Shown: piece by piece, positions 13,601-25,600 of the stretch
Layout: the number at the start of each line of letters is the position of its first letter
Position numbering within the stretch: position 1 is the first letter of the stretch
From: Lutjanus erythropterus
Lineage: Eukaryota > Chordata > Actinopteri > Lutjaniformes > Lutjanidae
Assembly: GCA_020091685.1 (NCBI GenBank)
Contig: CM034592.1
Coordinates: 35,874,350-35,938,349 of the forward strand
Length of the DNA: 64,000 nt
Direction of reading: 5' to 3'
Made by a program: the position numbers and the translations under genes
Notes under the pieces: model-generated
What the model was told of the DNA's origin: nothing
Database searches by the model: none
What the model saw: only the letters and a program-made list of their open reading frames with translations

Positions 13601-16600
13601 CTGCCAAAACTGCCCAATCAGTCCATTACCTGTCAGTCTGTAAAACTTTGTTTACTCCTCTGGTGTGTTAAGTTAATTGGAGCACCATATTTTTGGGGTG
13701 TGTGATATCAGGTGTCCCAACATACTGCCCTGTGAGATACAACTGTTTTGCTGTGGCTTATGAATCAGATGTTTTCTTCAGATCACTAGAGAATGAGACG
13801 GAAGCTACCAAACCATTTTCGGTACAGTTCTGCTTGTCAGGGTTTGTGAGCAATCAGGTGTCTCGTTAATGTCAAATTCAGTCAAAACTTCAAGTAAATA
13901 CATTGGTAGTCTTGATCAGCCTTAGATGATCAAATTTCAGGATTCAGATGATTTTTCTGTCAGATGCTCATACTGTACAATATGTTCAGTGACATGCAGG
14001 GTTGTATACTCATGAGTTTGTGCTGACAAGGTTAGTGTGAAATAAAGAATAATAATTTGAATAAGATTAAAAACAAGAAAAATAAATGATTAAGGATAAA
14101 AGTTCAAAGATAAAAAGATTATAAATACATGTAATACAATACATGTATTTGTATGTGGGTAAGTAGTGGACTGTTATCCATATTATGTTGTATTTGATTT
14201 TGAAAAAAAAAAAGAATTCAGGCAGCTGCTGTCCTAGTTTGTTTTCCTGCATGTATATATATGTATGTGTGATTCTCCTCCTATCCTGTTCCAAATCTGT
14301 TATTAAGTATGACTCTGGTCTCTCCCTCATGCTGCCCTGATTTTTATTTTAGGTCTTTGAGGTGAGTGATGTTGCTACAGTAAATAAACCCCAAACCCCC
14401 CTCCCTTCTCCAGCCTGCATGAACATTATGAGTCATACTTGTGAAATGTTTGGAAACTTTCTGTCGTCCTCACTTTCTAAACTTGATTTATGGAATCATT
14501 TTGTTACATGTTTTGAACATATTCATTTATTAAATTTAATGAGAGTATTGTGGTTTTATATATATGTATGTAAAGTGCATTGTCATTTTAACTGTTCTGT
14601 AATACTAGTCTGTAGATGTCAAACAGTTTAATGAAACTTTACACTGCTCAGTAGTTTAATTAACAATAATAAGGGGCCAAAAACAAAACATAATATGAGA
14701 AACACTTAAAAATGGCAACAAGGCAATATTTTGGTAACAATATGGTTATCTGCTAATTAGTGTTGTCACAATACAGTACATTGAAAAATATTGATGTTTG
14801 ATACCATTCTCTATTTACTTTGAAGGTATAAAAGTTTAGATTTTTATATATAGATATTAAAAAAAAGATATAAAAAGGCGAGAAAGAGCAAGAAAATGCA
14901 GTTAGCACTGAAGCATCAATACTGAGAAAATGAGTATTGAAAGCATTTCAAATAAGCAGCAACAATATTTGAATATTTCTGACAACACTACTGCTAATGA
15001 TAAAATAATTAATTCAGTGTAATATTTTTGGTGGATTGGATTAGGGATAATAATTGATAATAATGAAGTAAGGTAGGTTTTCACAATACATAGGCCACTG
15101 TAAGCATAATACCATCATAATCACATGAAAATTCTTGGAAATCAAAATTGGTAATTACCATATTTCCTTCCTTCCATATTCCTTTTAATTTCTTTGAATT
15201 TAACCTTACACCACAATCCAGTTTGGACATTTACATCTGCCAGCTGTTGCCCCAAAATTACATAAATATATGAACTAGATGGCTACATAGGTGACAGAAA
15301 TAAAGTCTTTACTAAAATGTTAACAGGAAGCAAGTGTGGTTGCCACTCTCAGAGGAAAACGTGGCCTATCTGTTAAAAGCAGTTCAACATAAGCACATTT
15401 AAGAAGTGATTGTTAATTGTATTACACTCAGGAGTTGTTTTCAGATGTGTCATTTATATCAGTCTCATATTTCTTCTCATATTGTCTCACTTTTCTTCTC
15501 TCTACAGTTACGCAGCTCCTTCAACAAGGCCTTTAGTAAGAAGGGCTCCAAGTCAGGGCCATATGCTGATATTGAGGAAATTGCCACCCCAGAATCCTCT
15601 GCACCCTCCTCCCCCAAAGTCCACCACGATGGAGACAACCCTCCACCGACACAGAAATCCACTGCATCATCATCAGGGTGAATCACATTATAACATCTGG
15701 ATAAATTAGATGTTATTGTCAAAAACTACTGCAAATACATAGCAGATACACATGTGTTGTTACTGTATTGATGTTTGCTTTTATGAAAATAAGATAATAG
15801 TTAAGACATAGTTGCATCCAAAGTGGTCCAGCATCTAGCATTTGAAAATTAGACGTTTATTCTGATGATGATTGCCATGATCACACATCTCTAATGTTTT
15901 CTTGTTTGACCTGAATATCTCCAGACTGTGTGAGGAAGGCGAGGTGGTGGATGATAAGGTTGTAACAGAATTGCGTTCGGAGCTGTGGGAGAAGGAGCGT
16001 AAACTGACAGACATCCGCCTGGAGGCTCTAAGCTCTGCCCATCGCCTGGAGCAGCTGCAGGAGGCCATGACCGACATGCAGGTATGTGTGCTATGTTTCC
16101 CTTTCATTATTACTAATTTAAAAAAAAAATAAAGGTTGGTTATCTTTCAGCTCCTGCAGTTTGTAGTCACCTTTATCAACTCCAATGTCAAACTTTTAAT
16201 TCTATTATATATATTTAGAGACGGTCAAGGACAATGGACCTAATGCAAGAACATTTTCATAGTCTTATCTAAAGTTTCTCTTACATTTTTTTCGTATGGA
16301 GGGCTCATATGAGTGTACCACATCAGATTCAGCAAACACTCTTAACTTCAGATAACTGTGAAAATGATCCGCCCATGCACTAATGGAGCACCTGTTTTTG
16401 AGAATTGTAAAATAGCATAATTAACACCCCAATAACCATATAAGGCTATAGGTCCTGCCCAGTATATCAGGAAGTGTTCGTGCATAAAAATGACATCAAA
16501 GGGTAGAAAAAGAATGAGTTTGGAGTTTGACATTCATCATTTTAACAGAAAGTCCTGCTTTCAGAGATCCGTAAGGGAAAATCTATCATTGTAACACTGT

Positions 16601-19600
16601 CAGCAGTGGGGTTAAGGGTCCTGCTAAAGGGGAATGGGGAATGGGAAAAAATAATGAGGGCTGTTAATGCCATGTTACCTGAGGGCCATACCGTCACTGA
16701 AATAAAGAAGAAATTTCTTGCCACAGCAAGGCGATCGATGACTGTAAAGTGGGAATAATAATAGGCCATAATATGTGATGTTGCACTGTTAGACGTTACA
16801 ACAGAGGATATTCCTCTAGACAGCGAGTTCATAAACCTGCATGTGAAGATATGGCCAATATGCCTGACAGTAGGCCTAATGCTAATAGCCAGTTTAAATT
16901 AATGATGATGTCATTAGGGTATATGAATGAATTTAGAATTCTATTATAATTCACATTGCCGAGTAATGATAACGTAATTACAAAGTGTAACTTATATAGG
17001 ATCTTTCTAACTCAAAATTGCCTCAAAGTAATAAAATATAGAAATCACTCGTGAAAAGCTTTGGTTTGAAAAACAGCAGTCTTAATTGCACATGAGTCTT
17101 AGAACAGGTCTGGACCGTTTTGTTTTTTGTGTTCGTACCTGAGAGAAAACTCAGAATATGAGAAAACTGATGAATGAGGCAAGTTTCCCTAAATCACTCA
17201 GAAAAAAACACAAGAAAATAAATCTGTTCATATGCGAGGTTTCTGCATTTTGAGTATTAGTGGCTGACTGGAACACATATTGCCTTCTTGATTTCTGGAT
17301 TTTAGTTTTCCTTTTTTTTTATTTTGGACTTTTTCTATACATACAGTAACATGTTAAGGTTCACCTTGTGATGTAATTTATTTCTAGTTGTTAGTTGATG
17401 TATGTAAGCTGTTGTGTATTACAATCTGTCATGCCTAACTGCCCTTTTTTACATTTCAACAAATATTACCCTCATTATTAGAAATCCTTATAACGTGGAT
17501 TCACAAAAAGAATCAACACTGCTGTTATATTATAGATGTAGCAGTGTGACTTATGAAAATTACAGCATCACTTGGACTGATTTTTACCCACAGAAGACGG
17601 TGGAGAACCTGAAGGTTGAGAACGACCAGCTAAGGACAGGTGGTCTGTCCCCCTGTCCATCTCCTGGACCCTCCAGCTCCGTGTCCCAGTCCTCAGGTCT
17701 CACTGCTCTGGGGAGTTCATCACCTCGACAGTCAGTAGCCATGCACATGCCCAAAAGCTACAGCAGAGGGCTGAGCAGCTCAGGTACAGTTTACTCTCTG
17801 ACATGTTAACAATGTAGAGTCAGACTGGTTCTACCAGTGTAGGCAGAGATAGCACTTAGATTAATGTATCTACAAATCTATGACAGAAATGAGTTCATTT
17901 TGAAAACAATGGGTGTGTTTTGCCTTAATCCTGTGTCAAATGTCTGTGTTACTTTTTATCATATTTAGTCAACCTCATCCTGTTTTTTGTTTTTAATCAA
18001 AAAAGTCTAGGCATTTTAGTCTTATAGTAAAACAAACGAACAAAAAAAGAGAACTATTAAAATAGTTGACGTTTTAGGTTTTTGTAGTCGTCAGATTATA
18101 CTGAATATTTCAGTCAGTGCAGTCTAGCTAAAACCAATATTTTTGGTCATTTTACTTATATAAATAATATATATTCTACTTAAAAACAGATTTTATTATG
18201 TAATAAGCTGTTGAAAAACACTAATTGAATCAGCCACAACACAGCCTACATAATGTAACACTTACTAGACAGCTTAATATATCTTTAAGAAAAAAACAAC
18301 CCAACATGTCATTAACCTACCTCACTTTCTTTGTGGTGAGCCTAAATGTATTTATTCAGGTATGCGTTTGTGGCGCGCGCACTCGCACAGCTCAGGAAAT
18401 GCAAAAAAACAGTCTTTAGTATTTATTCTCCTTTTTTTTTTTGTTTATGGGAAATTTAGAGAGATTTTGGTAAAGCTTTCGATTTTTAACCTGTGTTTTA
18501 GTCTCTTTATAACTGTCAGCAATATTGCATGTGGATAGTATTTAATTACATTGGTGCTGTCTCGTCTTATTCATGGAAAAAAGGTTGAGTAGATGAGTGA
18601 AATGTAGATTTTTAGTTTATACTTTATTCAGATCTAGTTTTGCTATAGTGTTATTTGTGTAAAGCGGCTAGACCTTCTGGAGTGCGAGTTCCCTTATATA
18701 TGTACTATTCTTTCATTTTGTTCATCATCTACAAGCAAGGCATATTACAGTAATTTCACTTTTTTCCAATACTAATAATCTTTTTTTTAATACCCAGCCT
18801 TAATTTTAAAGTAACATGTTGACTGTGCTCCTTGCCTCCAAATAAATTAACAAGATTATGTTGTAGTTCCCTTTTGCTACTCCCAAATACATTATATAAA
18901 AAAAAATATTTAGATTGCATTGGTTTAATGAGTAATAAGTCACAGAAATAAAATAAAACCACTCACAAAACAGCATTATAGTAAAAAATATACAGTGCAT
19001 TGGTTGAATAAATAATAAGTCACAGAAATAAAATAAAACAAACCATTTTGCATGGAGTGGTGAGGATGAATTAATCAGTCTCACAGCCTGAGGGAAGAAA
19101 CTGCTCTGCTGTCTGGTGGTACAGCAGCAGATTCACAGTTTATTTATTGATGCACATGTAGCCATAACTTTTCAGAGTCTCAGATTTGATTAACGAAAAG
19201 AAAAAAATCTTCTTACATGTTGATGTAACTTGTGTTACACATGCTGCATGATCTTTCTTTTCTTTGTCTGTTTTATTTCCACCTCAGCAGACATCCACTC
19301 TGCAGACTCTCTCAGTCTTTCTTCACAGCGAGATGATCACCGTGTTCGGGTGGTGGTGTGTGTTGCAGATTTACATGTCTTCAAAGATGTAAGTATGTTG
19401 TTAGTCACTTGTCCTCCTTCAGACCAGTAAACAGTATTTAAAACCTTCGTCTCACCTGTTTGTTGCACTTTGTATCAACAGGAGGTCAAACAGCAGGATT
19501 TCTTTGTCGGCACCGTCAGGGTGAACGGCAGGATGGACTGGCCCATGCTGGATTCAGCTGTCAGCCAGGCCTTCAAGGTGAGCGGCTCTCTTCTTACAAC

Positions 19601-22600
19601 TTCATTCAGTGTGACCTGTCCAAGAACTCAATGTGCGGTTTCCATAAAGCATGTTCTCAATCGTGAATTAACTGTCACAGAGAGTGCCAAGAGTTCAACC
19701 ACTGCACACTGTGGAAACTAAGGTGCAGAAATAGTGTAGGCAAATCACATTGAGGCTGTTGTTGCACGTCATGCCCAATATAACCAAAGCTTGTAAACTG
19801 TGTACAGATCATGTTTAATTTCACCTTTAACAAGTATTGGAAGTTGGCTCTGTAACACCACAAGGGGCACTGTCTGTTTGTTTGTCTGTCTGCACACACT
19901 AAATCCTACTTAGACAGATTTACTCAGTACTCTTTGTTCTTTTCTTTTCATACTAGGTGTACATAGCCAAGGTGGACCCCACCTCCAGTCTGGGTCTGTC
20001 TACAGACTCCATCTACAGTTACAGTATGGGCCACATCAAGAGAGTGCTGGGTGGAGAAGCTCCAGAGACACAGCCCTCTCGCTGCATGTCCCGAGGCCCC
20101 ACTGGCATCACAGTGGCTCTGAAAGGTCAGTGGAGAAGTGTTTAAGACATATAAACTTACAGATTTATAAGTAAATTAATTTAGACCAGCATTAGTGGCA
20201 TTTAGATGGCATGACTGATTAGACAAAAATAGATACATTTTTAAAGCACAAAGCTGAATTGGGCATTGTCGGACATATTTAATTTAGAATCATTCATTAA
20301 GCGTTGATTTAGTGCCAACTACAGTCCAGACTCAAAGGGACTAATGAGGTTAGTGCTCAAAAGTTGTGCAGTACAGCCTTTTGGAGTCAGTTCAGCTTCC
20401 ACTTTCAGTGCCATCTCTTCAGTTTGTAAGCCACAAATCTTTTGAATGAATATATTGATGGATCAGGTCTAGAACTGTCTGCTGGAAAATCATTTAAGAA
20501 GCCAAGTTCACTCACATTATGTCAGATGATGTATTTTTGCTTTTTAGCTGCATTATACAGCTGCATCATGGCAGGCTACAAACTTTACAGACCAACTCTC
20601 AAAATGACCACAAAACAAACTGTGATGGAAGCAGAAAAGGGTGATAGAGACAGAGGGAGTGATGAATAGTCAAATTTTTGTATGTAACAGCCAAATCCAA
20701 TTCAGCTGACAAAACTCTAACTTGGTTGCAGCCCTAATCAGATGTCAATCAGATCTTTTGCATTAGCTGTGTTGTGAAGTGTTTATGTGAGAAGTTTAAC
20801 AGTCTGATCCAAGTCTGACTGAGTGCAAATCCTTGTGTCTGTCTGCTTGTCAGCGCAACACATTTGGGCCTGTCTGTCTTTATTACCTTTTTATGCAGTG
20901 TTGCTTTTTTTGCTTTACAACTCTTGTTTACGTGCATTCAGTTACATTGAGCTCTGAGCTGTCCTCATCATGAACCAAAACATCAACTCACATGACCCTG
21001 TGGCAGCAGATAAACTCACCAGTTCAACAACTATGAGTGTTTACATTAAGGCTGCAACAGTTATTTTCACTATCAATTAAACTGCCACTTATGTTCACAA
21101 TTAATTCATTAATGGTCAAAAAATGTAAAAAATGCTCACAGTTTCCCAGAGCCAGAGCAAATATTGGACATTTTAGCATGAAAAATGACTGAGACAGTTA
21201 ATTGAATATCAAGATAGTTAGCAATTAATTTTCTTTCGATTGACTCATCATTGCAGCTTTTTTACATGCACACAAATATCCTGGCTATGATTGGGTTATT
21301 GAAGTATTTTGATTATGTTTTGCACATGTAAACAGCTTATCCCATTTTCAGATGCCTGGATAAGACCTTAGCACAGTTTTGAGAAACATGGATATGTGAC
21401 CTGGAATACTTCAATAGAAACAAGGATACTGTGACATGGAAAAAACCTCTCTAGGTTTCTGAACCATCTCATTTCATCCGGTGTTGCTTTTTTTGCAACT
21501 GTTGTTTGCATCCAACGTGCATTTACTTACATTGACCTGTGAGCTGTCCTCAACAAACCAACCGACCAAAACATCAACTCAAATGACCCTGTGGCAGCTG
21601 ATGAACCCATCGGTTCAACAGCTGTTTCCATGCACACTAATATCCTGGTCATGACTGAATTTTTGGAGTATAGTGGTTCTGTTTTGACCTGTAAAACACT
21701 TATCTCAGTTTCAGAAACTTGGAATGTACTTTCAAGTGCATTAGTATCCTGGTTTTTAGTCTTGCCCTGTTTTCGATTAGATACGAGATATGGTCTTTAT
21801 GGGGAACATGAAAAACCTGGTTATTCATATCCCTGTATAAATGATCTTAACAGTATCCAGGTTTCTGATCGCCTGCCTCCAGCTGTGTCTTGATTTCCCA
21901 CCATCTCAGCCACTATGAGATGGTTCAGAAACCTAGATACATGCCACAGAGTTCTCCAGGGGCCTGTGCGATGAAGCAAGGTCAACTTACCCAGGGTATC
22001 TGTTGGTTATCTGGCTTTACTAAACCTAAAAACAGCAATCTCACTTAGTAGTCACACAATAGTGGTCATCAAATCAGTAGTTCAATCCATTTTCCCAATT
22101 TAGCTATGAGCATGCTCACACAGAAAGAGCAGTGTATTTTCTAAATGAACCATGAGACTAGACTATCATATAAGTGCTACATCATCGTAATCCAGGCTAA
22201 GAACTTCAGCTGACAGAAAAAATTGCTGACTGTAATAATCTTTAATCTTTAATTTTTTTCAGCTGCAACCCTGGTGGTGTTAAATGGACTTGGGAGAGAC
22301 AGTTGCACTCAGATGATTAAGTAAATGGATTAAATGATACATTTCTGTGTCATCTGATCTGCCAGACAGGTTATCAAGGAAACATGAAATTATATATTTC
22401 TGTGTTCTCTCTCCGAAGTCTGTTAAACACCACCAGGGTTTCAGTTGAGTTCTCCTCACTCTCATCGATGTCCAGAAACATTGAATAACAATCGATTGGC
22501 CAATAGTAGTTGATCTCTCCTCTGGAATATAACCTACTCCAGAGCAGGTTAGATATTCAGCTTGAGTTACCATGGTGATGTATAACCCTGAAGAAGTGAA

Positions 22601-25600
22601 CCACCGTTGGAGGACTGAAAACCTGCAGTTAATCCTGAGGTTACCTTGCTAACCCCATATCTTGCTTCGCAGCACAGCCCCCAGATACTGTGGCATGTAA
22701 ACACCTTATCTAGGTTTCTGAACCATCTCATTTTATCCAGTGTTGCTTTTTTTGATGTACAACTCTTGTTACGTCCAATATGCATTCAGTTACATTCAAC
22801 TGTGAGCTGTCCTCTACATTGACCAAAACATCAACTTAAATGACCCTGTGCAGTTGACTAAGTCAGTGGTCCTCAACCTGGGGGTTGGGACCCTCAAGGA
22901 GGGCACAGGATTATTTCTGGTGGTCACCAGACTTTTGTGGAGAATAAACTAAAACAAAATATTGTGGTGAGCAGCACTGAGTTAAGAGGCAGGAAGCAGC
23001 TCTCAGTGACATCAGCACCTTAAAGACAAAAAATGGGGTAACACGCGAAATCAGGACACAAGTGAGCATGTAAACACACTGTTATAGTTTGCCACAGCTC
23101 TGGATTTATTTGGTCAACATACAAACTTTACATTATCACTATTAGTACAGGATTATGTGACTAATATTATTCATGCTTATATAGCAGCAGTGTTTTGGTT
23201 TGTGAGTAGCACATATGTGAAGCCCATCAGTGATTCTAAACCAGAGCTGTGATCAGTGAAGAGAGGCGAGGTTCTGCACTGGCAGTCGACCCCTCTGCAC
23301 CTTTTGCATGCAGGAATGTAAGGATCGAAGTGCTAGGAGAGCTGGGAAAGCAGCGGCAGCCCAGACGGGACTCTTGGTAACATGATCCCAGTGCAGGCAG
23401 GCCCAGCTGGTCGACCAGCCTCAGACACTTGGGCCCCATAGATGTGAAGGAGGAACATTAGACTCCTGCAGGCTGGTGGGGGTGCACAGACGCCCTACAC
23501 TTGATGCAAAGTTATTTTAAGAGCAAAATGCTTGAACTCTCTGTTGCTTATGAAGGACATTTGAGGTGATATTAATCTGTTTTCACAACTTACTCAGATT
23601 CATCCTGTTTGTAATGTATATTTATTTTGATATATATATTAACACAATTCTTATGAAGCACTTAAATATTAAGTATCACAGTTTAGCACCAACTCTAAAT
23701 TGCTCTTGGTGATTAACAGATAGTCAACATTAACATCAACTTCTTTGATTATTACATCACAGTCCATTCTTGCTTTTCCTCACTATGTTCAGGTTTGAAG
23801 GAGAAGTGCGTGGACAGCCTGGTATTCGAAACGCTCATTCCCAAACCCATGATGCAACACTACATAAGTCTGCTCCTCAAACACCGCCGTCTCGTTCTGT
23901 CTGGGCCAAGTGGAACAGGTAAAAGCTACCTCGCTTCCCGGCTGGCTGAGTACCTGGTGGACCGCAGCGCCCGCGAAGTCACTGATGGCATCGTGGTCAC
24001 TTTCAACATGCACCGCCAGTCGTGCAAGGTGACAGAAACTGATGTCCTGCATGAATCCGTACAGCAGGGGATTATTTGGTGTGTCATGCTGCCAGCTTCC
24101 TTTAGTCATCACTGTCTCTCTGTATCTCCTTTGTCTCCTTAGGAACTGCAGCTTTATCTGTCCAACCTGGCCAATCAAATCGATCGGGAAACCAGCACAT
24201 CAGAAATCCCGCTGGTAGTTATTCTGGATGATATTCACGACCCTGTGTCCCTCAGTGAGCTTGTCAATGGTGCTCTCACCTGCAAATATCACAAATGGTG
24301 AGCTGCATGTACACAGACTGAAACCAACAGTTGTTTTACTTTTTAAAGAATGTGATTGTTCATTCGTAACCTAAACTATAATATCGTTCTGCCCTCAGTC
24401 CTTACATTATTGGAACGAGCAATCAGCCTGTGAAGATGATAGCAAACCACGGCCTTCATCTCAGCTTCAGGTTGGTTGACTCATTAGGTTTGAAGCTCAA
24501 TGTGGAGTAAACAAGTCAATACAATAAAAATGTTTCAAAGCAGATCAATAGTAAAGTGTGAGTTAATGTGTTTGTATGTAATCTGATACAGTATGATTTA
24601 ATACAGCTTGATTTTACTCACTGAAAGGAATACCAATGATATTTTATATAAGTTTCTATTAGTTTGTTATGGTTGAGATTTAGTGACCAATAAAAGTTGG
24701 AATACCTGTAAATTATCAGATCGCAAACATATCTACACATGACAGTCATGATTTCCTTTTGTTGCTTTTAGTCTGAAGTTGGACAAAAAAAGCAAACATA
24801 AATTAAAGGGCAACGTCAGTATTTTTCAAACTGGACCGTTCTAACATTTATCAACATTATGGAAAGGATAACTACAGAGACAAAACTTTTTATTAACGAC
24901 AAACAGCTGTTTTTTGTTTTTTTTTCAAAGCCACCAGACTGCATTTATAGGAACAGTAATTTTATCATTGCCAATGTCATCTTCATTCAAACTCAACAGA
25001 AACAAAATAAAACTCACCAAAAACATGTTGGTTCGTCTTTCTACTGGCAACAATCACCAACCACTTTGGTTTGGTTTAAATAAACCTTTTCTTCACCGCA
25101 TTAAATGTGGATATATATCTATTCTGGTGAATAATGGGTATATTTAGACCAAAATAACAAAGTTGATTATGCTTGGTTTCTTTATTTTTGTCAAGTTTGA
25201 ATGAAGAGTGTGGTTCTGTAAATGGAGTCTGGTGGGTTTGGCGAGAGTAATAAAATGGATGTTTCTGGTTGAACAAGATCACATAAAGAGTGTCTTACTC
25301 TTTAACAGAAATGTCAGTCTCTGTGGGGATTCTTTCAATCATTTGGTCAGACACTTAGACTAGCAACTGCCTATGAGGCTTACATTGCAGCCCATTTCAC
25401 TAGCTGGTCTCACTCAATACTGGACACATTTCAAAAATTGCTGTCCCCATTGGTCACATAGACACAAACGTGGTAAAATAGAGTCAATGTTGAAAAATAC
25501 CAAAGTTCGTAGAAATAAATAGGAAATATTGGATTTGACTGTAAAACTGTAATAAGAAGTTGTTACAAGTTATTATTTCTGTTTTTGGTGGTTTACTTGG

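Noticed and set aside
23236-23439. Minus-strand frame in a nav1 intron
   Set aside because: Lies inside a probable hAT-derived segment and shows no family resemblance.
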